From Campylobacteraceae bacterium (lineage in GTDB: Bacteria > Campylobacterota > Campylobacteria > Campylobacterales > Sulfurovaceae): a stretch of 7,458 bases of DNA. Under the pieces are notes generated by a model. That model had not been told where the DNA came from, did no database searches, and worked only from the letters and a program-made list of their open reading frames with translations. Both the position numbers and the translations under genes were made by a program. This document shows, one piece after another, positions 1 through 5,039 of the stretch (the first letter of the stretch is position 1; every line of letters begins with the position of its first letter). The DNA is taken from positions 1-7,458 of the forward strand of contig JALVQH010000022.1 of NCBI GenBank assembly GCA_027031505.1, read 5' to 3'.

Positions 1-35
1 TCCTATAGTCACAGTATCAAAAGAGAAGGGATAAC

Positions 36-80
36 ATGCATAGAAAACCACACATAGAAATAGCAGGAAAGTACGGGTGA
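36..80 (+). pseudogene. N-terminal scrap of a REP-associated tyrosine (Y1_Tnp) transposase
   Basis: A 14-codon reading frame encodes MHRKPHIEIAGKYG and then stops. Y1_Tnp/RAYT transposases, as I recall them, commonly begin with M-x-R-K-P-R-I-E-I-x-G followed by a YHxxxRG motif, so the first eleven residues match and the catalytic part is gone. A terminal repeat typical of this element family follows 26 bp later. The identification rests on a very short match and is an inference. Confidence 0.4.
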
Positions 81-106
81 GAGGATTTGGCGAAACACGA
101 TCACCG

Positions 107-120
107 ATCACCTGACCCCT
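107..120 (+). repeat. Terminal-repeat copy of a RAYT-type mini-element
   Basis: The 14 bases ATCACCTGACCCCT are identical to 693-706 and are found inverted at 546-559. The repeat closes the left element, which carries the transposase N-terminal scrap at 36-80. Its TGA at 113-115 is also the in-frame stop upstream of the polysaccharide-export fragment, so that gene lost its 5' end here. Confidence 0.6.
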
Positions 121-546
121 ATACCCCAATCACCTTGTCTCGCGTGTCTCGGTGTCGAGCCGCTATACGGCCTACCGCATCAAACGGTATGACCGGCTGA
201 TGGTCAATCTGTACGGTGATTTTGATTTGGCACTGCCTCCCAAAGGGCTGCTGGTGGACGATACCGGCCGGATCACGCTGCCGCTGATCGGACGGGTGCG
301 GGTGACCGGATTGACGCAGCCCCAGGCTGCCGGCCGGATCCAGACATCGCTTCGGCGCTTTTATCCCGATGCGATCGCAGCAGTGGAAGTGCTCGACAAA
401 GAGGTGTATGTCGTCGGAGATGTCACCAAACCCGGAGCGATCCCCCTGCTGCATGAGAAAACGACGCTGCTCAAGGCCATCAGCCATGCCGGCGGATTCA
501 AGGACAGTGCCAACAAAGAGTTCATTTATCTCGTACGCGAGGAAAA
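116..546 (+). pseudogene. Fragment of a polysaccharide export outer-membrane protein (Wza/SLBB type)
   Basis: The open frame runs from just inside one mobile-element repeat to the edge of another. It encodes the periplasmic part of a Wza-like exporter: a poly-export domain (YRIKRYDRLMVNLYGDFDLA, then DDTGRITLPLIGRVRVTGLT) followed by an SLBB domain (KEVYVVGDVTKPGAIPL, then TTLLKAISHAGGFKDSA). Intact family members start with a lipoprotein signal peptide and are usually much longer. Here there is no signal peptide. A GTG at 152 could serve as a start but has no convincing ribosome binding site. After VREEK the frame reads into element DNA, giving the meaningless tail GSGDNDNSFPTPSDDAIYRWL- up to 613. 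I therefore call it a gene fragment, not a working gene. The family assignment is fairly firm. Confidence 0.7.
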
Positions 547-707
547 GGGGTCAGGTGATAACGATAACTCATTCCCTACTCCTTCTGATGACGCTATTTA
601 TCGCTGGCTGTGATATGCCCAGTACTTTAGCAATGCTATGCCGAGAGTCGCCTTGCTTGATCATTTGAGCATCTTCATATTAGATTATCATTATCACCTG
701 ACCCCTT
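545..707 (-). mobile_element. 163-bp internally deleted RAYT-type element with 23-bp inverted ends
   Basis: The ends 545-567 and 685-707 are inverted repeats of 23 bp with one mismatch, carrying GGGGTCAGGTG and CACCTGACCCC. Between them, on the minus strand, lies the C-terminal helix-turn-helix end of a transposase, and the rest of that gene is deleted. This is the expected form of a non-autonomous derivative, moved in trans by a full-length relative elsewhere. The element truncates the polysaccharide-export fragment on its left. The structure is seen directly; the family name is inferred from the encoded peptide and from recalled GGGGTCAG-type ends. Confidence 0.65.
569..664 (-). pseudogene. 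C-terminal helix-turn-helix remnant of a Y1_Tnp transposase
   Basis: This minus-strand frame encodes 31 residues beginning MIKQGDSRHSIAKVLGISQP and ending in SVIRRSRE before a TGA. The pattern IAxxLGIS-x3-I-x2-VI(R/K)R is a helix-turn-helix like the one closing many RAYT-family transposases. The stop codon lies 1 bp from the terminal inverted repeat, as expected for the 3' end of the element gene. A stop a few codons upstream of the first Met shows that the catalytic HUH domain is lost. Confidence 0.5.
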
Positions 708-725
708 AGCTCTGACCCCTTAGCT
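698..725. repeat. Perfect 14-bp tandem duplication at the element edge
   Basis: CTGACCCCTTAGCT occurs twice back to back (698-711 and 712-725). The first copy overlaps the terminal inverted repeat of the mini-element. This suggests slippage or a second partial insertion at the same end. Confidence 0.75.
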
Positions 726-737
726 CCAGTAAAATTG

Positions 738-1994
738 CTATCCACGCCTCCCAAACAACAAACTCAAAGGCAAACACCAAAAAGTCACCCCCTCCTGTGT
801 CAGCGGCAGCAGATGATCCCCTCCGTAAAAAATATACCCGGCTCGAAACGCCTCACCCACATTGTGCGTCAGGCGCAGGAGCCCTCGGGCAAATTCGGGC
901 TTGAGGGTTGCCGAGGCTTTTACCTCGATCCCCACGATGCTTCCATCGGATCGCTCCAGTACCAGATCGACCTCGTACTGGGCTTCACGATAGTGGAAGA
1001 TGGTGGTCATCTCCCGCGCATACGTGGTGTGCTTGAGCAGCTCCGCATAGACGAAATTCTCCACCAGATTCCCCAGCATCTCCCGCTCCCGTACCATCAG
1101 GCGCTCGGCATCGACTCCCAACAGATGGGCGACCAACCCCGTATCGACAAAATGGAGTTTCGGTGTTTTGTACTCCCGTTTGCCCCGATGGGTAAAGTAC
1201 GGATTGACACGCCGCACGAGGAACAACCCTTCGAGCATCTCGATGTCACGCTTGACCGTCACATCCCGAATCCGCAGATGCTTGGCGAGCGAAGCGTATT
1301 TGAGCAGACCGCCGGTGTTGGAGGCGAGAATCATCAACAGTTTTTTGATCTCGAGGCGGTTTTCTTCCCGCACGCGACGGATCAGGGACAGATCCTTTTC
1401 GATCCGTGCTTCGATATAGCTGGCAAACCATCCAGCGCGCGATCGACTGTTCAACCCTTGCACCGAAGGAAATCCCCCAACGATCATCGCCTCCACCATC
1501 TCTCGATAGGGGATCGGAACAAAATCAAATGCGGCCATCTCCTCATCAAAAAGCATATCGACGATGTTCTCTCTCCTCCCTGCTGTTTCAAACATCGAAA
1601 AGGGATAGAGTTGCAGCCCAACCATCCGTCCTGCCAGCGACTCTTTGATCGTCGACATCCGAAACAGATCGGCACTGCCGGTCAAAAGGAACCTCCCCGG
1701 CTCCCCCCTCTCATCGACCGAGATTTTCAACGCCCGGACGATCTCCGGTACCATCTGAATCTCATCGATCACCGCCGGTGTGCGTGCCATCTGGCGGACA
1801 AAAAGCCTCGGATCGGCCTGGGCGCTCAGACGCACCGCATCCTCATCAAACGTATAATACGCCATCCCCAGCCTGCGTGCAATCTCCCGACTCAACGTCG
1901 TCTTGCCGCTCTGCCTCGGTCCGGAGATCATGACGATCCGGAAATCCTTCACAAACTCCAAAACAACCGGAGTGATATTACGATATGTATACAT
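738..1994 (-). CDS. AAA_14 / DUF4143 family ATP-binding protein
   Basis: The gene encodes 418 residues from the chosen start, close to the usual length of this widespread bacterial ATPase family. Counting from the longer 420-residue version, Walker A is GPRQSGKTT (27-35), Walker B is AVIDEIQ (76-82) and the sensor strand is LLTGSA (105-110). A winged-helix-like stretch lies near 225-265 and the DUF4143 C-terminal domain follows. That domain includes YEVDLVLE (342-349) and GIEVKAS (357-363), which resemble the D...ExK core of PD-(D/E)xK nucleases. The biological role of the family is poorly defined and no partner gene is evident. I prefer the ATG at 1994 because AAAGGA lies 5 bases before it; the ATG at 2000 abuts that site. 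Three 22-bp repeats lie upstream. Pieces of two further copies occur at 2815-2935 and 3673-3870, but this copy has no lesion. Confidence 0.9.
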   Translation of the reverse strand: MYTYRNITPVVLEFVKDFRIVMISGPRQSGKTTLSREIARRLGMAYYTFDEDAVRLSAQADPRLFVRQMARTPAVIDEIQMVPEIVRALKISVDERGEPGRFLLTGSADLFRMSTIKESLAGRMVGLQLYPFSMFETAGRRENIVDMLFDEEMAAFDFVPIPYREMVEAMIVGGFPSVQGLNSRSRAGWFASYIEARIEKDLSLIRRVREENRLEIKKLLMILASNTGGLLKYASLAKHLRIRDVTVKRDIEMLEGLFLVRRVNPYFTHRGKREYKTPKLHFVDTGLVAHLLGVDAERLMVREREMLGNLVENFVYAELLKHTTYAREMTTIFHYREAQYEVDLVLERSDGSIVGIEVKASATLKPEFARGLLRLTHNVGEAFRAGYIFYGGDHLLPLTQEGVTFWCLPLSLLFGRRG

Positions 1995-2013
1995 ACCCAT
2001 CCTTTCGAAGTTT

Positions 2014-2019
2014 ATTGTA
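2014..2019 (-). promoter_or_regulatory. Probable -10 box of the ATPase gene
   Basis: On the minus strand TACAAT is preceded by TGG, an extended -10 arrangement, and sits 14-20 bp before the two candidate start codons. There is no clear -35 box. The first 22-bp tandem repeat covers that position instead, which would suit control by a DNA-binding protein. The corresponding position in the decayed copy (near 3832-3837) has diverged. Confidence 0.4.
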
Positions 2020-2025
2020 CCATAG

Positions 2026-2091
2026 TATGAGTTTTCATGGATTTAATTATGAGTTTGCATGGGATTAAATATGAATCTGCATATATTTTAT
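2026..2091. repeat. Three tandem 22-bp repeats upstream of the ATPase gene
   Basis: The units are 2026-2047, 2048-2069 and 2070-2091. Each starts TATGA(G/A)T, contains a small dyad ATG-N6-CAT (for example ATGAGTTTTCAT and ATGAGTTTGCAT), and ends in an A/T-rich run. Spacing is two helical turns. One complete and one cut unit recur at 3844-3873, next to the deleted ATPase copy. They could be operators, or the end structure of a mobile module. Confidence 0.7.
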
Positions 2092-2137
2092 AGAGGATAT
2101 TTGTGTCGAGCAGGTAGTTCCCGTTCAATAAGAGCAT
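2092..2137 (-). pseudogene. N-terminal scrap of a VapC-like PIN-domain toxin
   Basis: On the minus strand ATG at 2137 opens a frame reading MLLLNGNYLLDTNIL. The stretch YLLDTNI is the first beta strand of PIN-domain ribonucleases, and its Asp is the first metal-binding acid. After about 15 codons the frame runs into the 22-bp tandem repeats and has no further PIN similarity, so the toxin has been cut off by the ATPase module. A TAA overlapping the ATG (TAATG) may be the end of a lost antitoxin gene. The motif is short but characteristic. Confidence 0.45.
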
Positions 2138-2173
2138 TACTTTGTGTGAACCTGACTATTTACAAAAAAAGTG

Positions 2174-2179
2174 TATAAT
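2174..2179 (+). promoter_or_regulatory. -10 box of the small membrane-protein genes
   Basis: A perfect TATAAT is preceded by an A-rich run, with CTGACT at 2152-2157 as a possible -35 at 16-bp spacing. It ends 6 bp before the ATG at 2186, which would give a transcript with almost no leader. Confidence 0.5.
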
Positions 2180-2185
2180 CAAACC

Positions 2186-2413
2186 ATGGGAAAAATGGAT
2201 GAGATAAAAGAAGAGATCGGCTGGCTCAAGCTCTGGCTTGGTATCTTAATCGTAACAATGTTCAGTATGATTGGATGGGGTATCTCGCATATCGGCAGCA
2301 TAAGTAATGGCATGCTGTGGTTGGATGGCATTGCAGTCGTGATCATTGCAGGGATTGTCGCACGTATCAATTTTGTGGCAATCAAGAAAATAAGAAGCTT
2401 AAAGGATTTGTAA
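2186..2413 (+). CDS. Small two-helix membrane protein, unknown function
   Basis: The gene encodes 75 residues. A charged N-terminal stretch (MGKMDEIKEEIGW) precedes a first hydrophobic helix (about LKLWLGILIVTMFSMIGWGI) and a second (about MLWLDGIAVVIIAGIVARIN). A basic cytoplasmic-type tail KKIRSLKDL follows. I know of similar small proteins beginning DEIKEEIGWLK in Campylobacterota but cannot name a function. The start is uncertain: GTG 2171 and ATG 2195 (preceded by GGGAAA) are alternatives. The gene overlaps the next one by one base (TAATG), so the two are surely co-transcribed and probably translationally coupled. They may be partners at the membrane. Confidence 0.7.
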   Translation: MGKMDEIKEEIGWLKLWLGILIVTMFSMIGWGISHIGSISNGMLWLDGIAVVIIAGIVARINFVAIKKIRSLKDL

Positions 2414-2493
2414 TGGAACTGATGTTCGCAATGGTTTTCATTTTTGCCGTAGGGGTATTGATTTATAGCAGCTGGCAGGCGATGCGGATATAG
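2413..2493 (+). CDS. 26-residue single-helix membrane peptide
   Basis: ATG 2413 overlaps the stop of the preceding gene in TAATG. The product is MELMFAMVFIFAVGVLIYSS followed by WQAMRI and a TAG. It is one hydrophobic helix with a short polar, positively charged end. The tight overlap and the fact that both proteins are membrane-embedded support a real second gene of a small operon. No function is known, and it could be a chance frame. Confidence 0.5.
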   Translation: MELMFAMVFIFAVGVLIYSSWQAMRI

Positions 2494-2580
2494 GATTATG
2501 TGCGGATTGTCTTAATTATGGTTGAGGTTGTGTATGAACCCCGCAACCCATCCAATCGACACCAGATAAAACTCATACAA

Positions 2581-2812
2581 TTATAGCCAATGCAATATAT
2601 ACATTTCCCATGACACCACCTCGATTTTACCTTGGGCTACCGTCTTGTACTCCCCATCTATGAGGATTTCGCAATACTCCTCAAGCGCCTCGACGATGAT
2701 GATGTTTTTTTCGCTTGCTTTGTGTATCCCTTTTGCACTGCTGCTCCCAACTCTTCACATATCGTGCTATTATATCCAAAGTAAGACAAAAATAACCGTT
2801 TTTTGTTCCTCA
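2581..2812 (-). pseudogene. Unidentified degraded ORF with an apparent frameshift
   Basis: Two minus-strand frames join at a run of seven A (minus strand) at 2705-2711. Upstream of it a frame reads ...LFLSYFGYNSTICEELGAA and on to ...QKGYTKQAKK. Downstream, shifted by one base, it continues NIIIVEALEEYCEILIDGEY, then KTVAQGKIEVVSWEMYILHWL-, and stops at 2581-2583. Joined, the segment looks like genuine protein, with a sensible mix of charged and hydrophobic residues. I do not recognise the family. Its upstream edge coincides with the beginning of the ATPase fragment at 2815, so the 5' end is probably missing. It could be a leftover of a gene that followed cobM. Confidence 0.35.
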
Positions 2813-2814
2813 GT

Positions 2815-2935
2815 CACTGAAGTGTATCTGAGCAGACCGCCGACATTGGAAAATAGAACGCTCGATAGTTTTTGATCTTGAGGCGGTTATCCTCCCACAT
2901 GCAACGGATCGGAATAGATCTTTTTTTGAGCCATG
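2815..2935 (-). pseudogene. Middle fragment of a second AAA_14/DUF4143 ATPase gene
   Basis: This stretch aligns without large gaps to about 1290-1410 of the intact ATPase gene. Shared runs include TGAGCAGACCGCCG and TTTTTTGATC/TTTTTGATC followed by (T/C)GAGGCGGTT. It corresponds roughly to ATPase residues 200-240. Several substitutions and small indels break the frame (DNRLKIK matches ENRLEIK, then a shift). It is fused directly to the cobM fragment at about 2930-2938, so only the internal part of the ATPase gene is present. Confidence 0.75.
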
Positions 2936-2992
2936 CCCCTTGACAGTCATCAACTCCGGATCGCCCGGATCGGCTCCTGTGAAAGTAAGCAT
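2933..2992 (-). pseudogene. 5' fragment of cobM/cbiF (precorrin-4 C11-methyltransferase)
   Basis: From the ATG at 2992 (minus strand) the first 20 codons read MLTFTGADPGDPELMTVKGH. CobM/CbiF proteins begin with the SAM-binding strand-loop F-x-GAGPGDPELxTVKG, and TVKG is characteristic of this member of the corrin methyltransferase family. The frame then enters ATPase-derived sequence, so more than 90% of the gene is missing. The middle G of GAGPG is D here, consistent with decay. Its orientation matches the cob operon that ends at 3873, so it is best explained as the displaced start of the next operon gene. Confidence 0.65.
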
Positions 2993-3028
2993 GAGGGTAC
3001 CTAAAATTATGGTGAAGTCGGTCACATC

Positions 3029-3057
3029 TGCACAATCCAGTCAAATTTCGCTATAAT
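3029..3057 (+). promoter_or_regulatory. Promoter of the DUF4258/YgiT pair
   Basis: A perfect TATAAT (3052-3057) has a weak -35, TGCACA (3029-3034), at 17-bp spacing. The -10 box ends 7 bp before the first ATG and there is no Shine-Dalgarno sequence, so the toxin-like gene may be translated from a leaderless mRNA. Confidence 0.5.
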
Positions 3058-3064
3058 CTTCACC

Positions 3065-3376
3065 ATGATGACATTGGATTGGATCATCGCTTGTGTCAAA
3101 AGAGAAGATTACTTCTTTTCACAGCATGCGGACGAAGAGAGAATGAATGATAACCTCACCATAGGCGAGATAGAGGAATCTCTTCTGCAAGGCTCGATTC
3201 TGGAAACATATCCGGACGATAAGCGGGGAAGCAGTTGCCTGGTGGTTGGCTTCACAAAAACGGGAAAGCCAATCCACGCTGTATGTGGCCAAAGTGGAGA
3301 GAGGTTGGTCATCATCACCGTTTACATCCCGACTCCTCCGAAATTCATCACACCTTATGAAAGGGGAACACCATAA
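3065..3376 (+). CDS. DUF4258 domain protein, probable toxin of a toxin-antitoxin pair
   Basis: The gene encodes 103 residues (102 if the second of the two adjacent ATG codons is used). The family signs are an early His in FSQHADEERM, then IGEIEESLLQGSILETYPDD, the GSSCLVVGFTKTGKPIHAV strand pair, and the C-terminal LVIITVYIPTPPKF. These match DUF4258, a small RelE/MqsR-like fold group found with YgiT-type zinc-finger proteins. By analogy with MqsR it may be an mRNA-cutting toxin, which is an inference. The stop overlaps the start of the next gene (TAATG), which is typical of TA operons. The pair sits among broken genes between the cob operon and the cobM fragment. No lesion is visible. Confidence 0.8.
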   Translation: MMTLDWIIACVKREDYFFSQHADEERMNDNLTIGEIEESLLQGSILETYPDDKRGSSCLVVGFTKTGKPIHAVCGQSGERLVIITVYIPTPPKFITPYERGTP

Positions 3377-3630
3377 TGCAGCAATGCAGTTTCTGTGGCA
3401 ACAAACACTTAAAAACAACGGTGACAGAATACACCTATCGGCAAAATGGTGCCTATATGATTTTTCAGAATGTACCGGCGATTCAGTGTGAATTCTGTGG
3501 TGAGAAATACTTCGATGCCAATACGCTCAAACGGATTGAAAGTGAATTCATTGCGGTCAAAAACGGTACACGTCATACAAAAGAGATTCGAGTGCCTATA
3601 GAAGACTTTTCAGCGTTGGATGTTGCTTGA
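3376..3630 (+). CDS. YgiT-type (MqsA N-terminal-like) zinc-finger protein, probable antitoxin
   Basis: The gene encodes 84 residues. Two CxxC pairs, CSFC near residue 4 and CEFC near residue 38, would bind one zinc ion as in the N-terminal domain of MqsA. The motif MIFQNVPAIQCEFCGEKYFD is typical of YgiT-type proteins. MqsA is about 131 residues and has a C-terminal DNA-binding HTH. This protein is shorter and shows no such domain, so it probably neutralises its partner without repressing the operon by an HTH. It starts inside the stop of the DUF4258 gene, and AAAGGGGA at 3359-3366 gives a good ribosome binding site. The antitoxin role comes from the known pairing of the two families. Confidence 0.8.
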   Translation: MQQCSFCGNKHLKTTVTEYTYRQNGAYMIFQNVPAIQCEFCGEKYFDANTLKRIESEFIAVKNGTRHTKEIRVPIEDFSALDVA

Positions 3631-3640
3631 GAAAGCAACA
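3621..3640 (+). terminator. Hairpin at the end of the toxin-antitoxin operon
   Basis: TGTTGCTT-GAGA-AAGCAACA is a perfect 8-bp stem with a GNRA-type tetraloop, and it includes the TGA stop of the zinc-finger gene. The only T-run (3655-3660) lies 14 bp downstream, so it is not a classic intrinsic terminator. It may instead protect the mRNA 3' end. Confidence 0.4.
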
Positions 3641-3672
3641 GGGTGTACTGGCGCTATTTTTTCATGCTCCCA

Positions 3673-3870
3673 ATGCCTCCCAAACAACAAGCTCAAAGGC
3701 AAGCACCAAAAGGTCACCCCCTCTTGTGTCAACGGCTAAAATAAACCCCACCATAAAAATATACCCGGCCTGGAACACCTCATACACATTACGAGACAGT
3801 GACAGGTAGAATGCCCATTCTGTCGGAGTTTAATGTAACATAGTATGAATTTTCATGGGTTTAATTATGA
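3673..3870 (-). pseudogene. ATPase gene copy with its whole centre deleted
   Basis: 3673-3793 matches the 3' end of the intact ATPase gene (about 745-865), sharing for example GCCTCCCAAACAACAA and ATATACCCGG. About 3806-3870 matches that gene's start-codon region and upstream DNA (about 1990-2052), including CATAGTATGA and the 22-bp repeat unit. The copy therefore keeps the two ends and lacks some 370 codons. The surviving 3' part also has indels: it reads VFQAGYIF, then must shift frame to give LTQEGVTFWCLPLSLLFG. The right edge falls in the second repeat unit, exactly at the stop of the cbiET gene. Confidence 0.75.
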
Positions 3871-3873
3871 GTT
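3844..3873. repeat. One and a partial copy of the 22-bp ATPase upstream repeat
   Basis: The unit at 3844-3865 differs from the unit at 2026-2047 at two positions and retains the dyad ATGAATTTTCAT. The next unit starts (TATGAGTT) and is then lost in the 3' end of the cob gene. This marks the insertion or recombination junction. Confidence 0.7.
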
Positions 3874-5036
3874 CACACTCCTTTCCCCAGCCGAATCTGA
3901 AACAACTGCCGCTCCGGCTCGATGAGCTTGAGCCGCCCCTTGTATGTGGTCAGCGAAAACGAACTCACCTCATAGTCGATCCCGGCACTATCGAGTACCT
4001 GCACCATCTCGGAGAGGTTTGCCAGGGTGATGGCGTGAATGAGCATGATGCCCCCCTCTGCCAACCGTTCGTACAGATAAGGCAATCGGGCGATCACTGC
4101 CGATCCGCCGCCGCCGACGCAGATCCGAGCGCGGGTGGTGGGTTCTATTTCAAAGAGCTTTTCTGCCTCCCCCTCGTGCAGCACCGTATCGATCACACGG
4201 TGTTCTCGGAGGTTCTGGCGGATGTATTCGCACCGCTGGGGTTGTTTCTCGAAGAGTACCGTTTTGACCCGGTAGCGCTTGTATGCATCGATCGCACAGC
4301 TTCCGCTTCCGGCTCCCACGTCCCACAAGATCTGATTGGGCGCCAGATCCAGACTGTTCAGGGCAAAATGGCGTTTGTAGCGCTTGGTGATCATCCCCCG
4401 TTCAGTAACCAAATCGGCATCCTCCGAGATCGCTGTTCGGGGCGCAAATGTCCGCCGCAGGAGCAGCACATAGGGCTGAGTGAGGTCAAAGCGCTCCTCG
4501 ATGTGAGCCAGTGTTACCTGCCTGATCACCTCATCCTCATACCCCAATTTATAGCCGATGGTGATCTCCACGGCATCCTCAGGTAAATACTGCATCGCCT
4601 CGGCAAGACGCGCAGGGGTCTGGGCATCGCACAGTATGAAGGTGTACTCCTGCGCCAGCATCACCTCCAGATCGATCCGACTGCGCCCGTGGAGCGAAAA
4701 CACCCCCACTTGGTTTTGGGCAATGTACAGACGGGACAACAGATAGCTCAGCGACGACGTATTGTCCACGAATCGTACCGCCCCTTCCGGCAACGCCCTG
4801 GCGATCAAAGGCGCAGCAGAATAAAAAAGGGGTGAGCCGGTGACGACATAGAGGATGTTTTGATCGGCATGGTGCTCGAGCAGGTAGGCTTTGGCCTCCT
4901 GGTATCCCAGTTTGAGGATACGCTCCCCCTCTTCGGTAAAATTGCGATCGCAGACGATCACATCGAACGCCTCCCTATCGACCCGCACCCCCTCGAAGGT
5001 ATAATCCCCCATGCCGTTGCCCGCTATCGTTACCAT
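3873..5036 (-). CDS. cobL: CbiE-CbiT fusion: precorrin-6Y C5,15-methyltransferase (decarboxylating)
   Basis: This 387-residue protein joins both activities, as CobL does. The N-terminal half (about 1-200) is a CbiE-type corrin methyltransferase with the SAM loop GNGMGD, then TGSPLFYS (near 67-74) and FSLHGR (near 114-119). The C-terminal half is CbiT: ERGMITKRYKRHFAL, then SAM motif I LWDVGAGSGSCAIDA (near 238-252) and ICVGGGGS (near 306-313). It methylates C5 and C15 of the corrin ring and removes the C12 acetate carboxyl, all in the cytoplasm. ATG 5036 is preferred over GTG 5039 because GAGG, inside the end of cbiD, lies 6 bases before it. The gene follows cbiD with 3 bases between them, so the two are co-transcribed. 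Downstream the operon is broken. Confidence 0.93.
   Translation of the reverse strand: MVTIAGNGMGDYTFEGVRVDREAFDVIVCDRNFTEEGERILKLGYQEAKAYLLEHHADQNILYVVTGSPLFYSAAPLIARALPEGAVRFVDNTSSLSYLLSRLYIAQNQVGVFSLHGRSRIDLEVMLAQEYTFILCDAQTPARLAEAMQYLPEDAVEITIGYKLGYEDEVIRQVTLAHIEERFDLTQPYVLLLRRTFAPRTAISEDADLVTERGMITKRYKRHFALNSLDLAPNQILWDVGAGSGSCAIDAYKRYRVKTVLFEKQPQRCEYIRQNLREHRVIDTVLHEGEAEKLFEIEPTTRARICVGGGGSAVIARLPYLYERLAEGGIMLIHAITLANLSEMVQVLDSAGIDYEVSSFSLTTYKGRLKLIEPERQLFQIRLGKGV
3878..3884 (-). promoter_or_regulatory. Orphan ribosome binding site at the end of cbiET
   Basis: On the minus strand AAAGGAG overlaps the last codons of the cbiET gene. Nine bases downstream comes CTC-ATA, where a start codon would be expected. 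The cobM fragment starts with CTC-ATG. The site therefore looks like the former cobM ribosome binding site, now without its gene. The link is an inference from spacing and local sequence. Confidence 0.4.
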
Positions 5037-5039
5037 CAC

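Noticed and set aside
735..2030. 431-codon open frame on the plus strand
   Set aside because: It lies antisense to the ATPase gene. Its translation is low in complexity and rich in H, P, Q and R, with no family signs, while the minus strand has full AAA_14 motifs.
2494..2580. Possible small gene or terminator (GGTTG...CAACC)
   Set aside because: The stem is only 5 bp with a 13-base loop and no T-run. The minus-strand frame LYEFYLVSIGWVAGFIHNL is short and has no normal start.
2810..3025. 71-residue minus-strand frame starting in the cobM fragment
   Set aside because: It is a chance chimera of 20 cobM codons with out-of-frame ATPase DNA, so it is not a gene.
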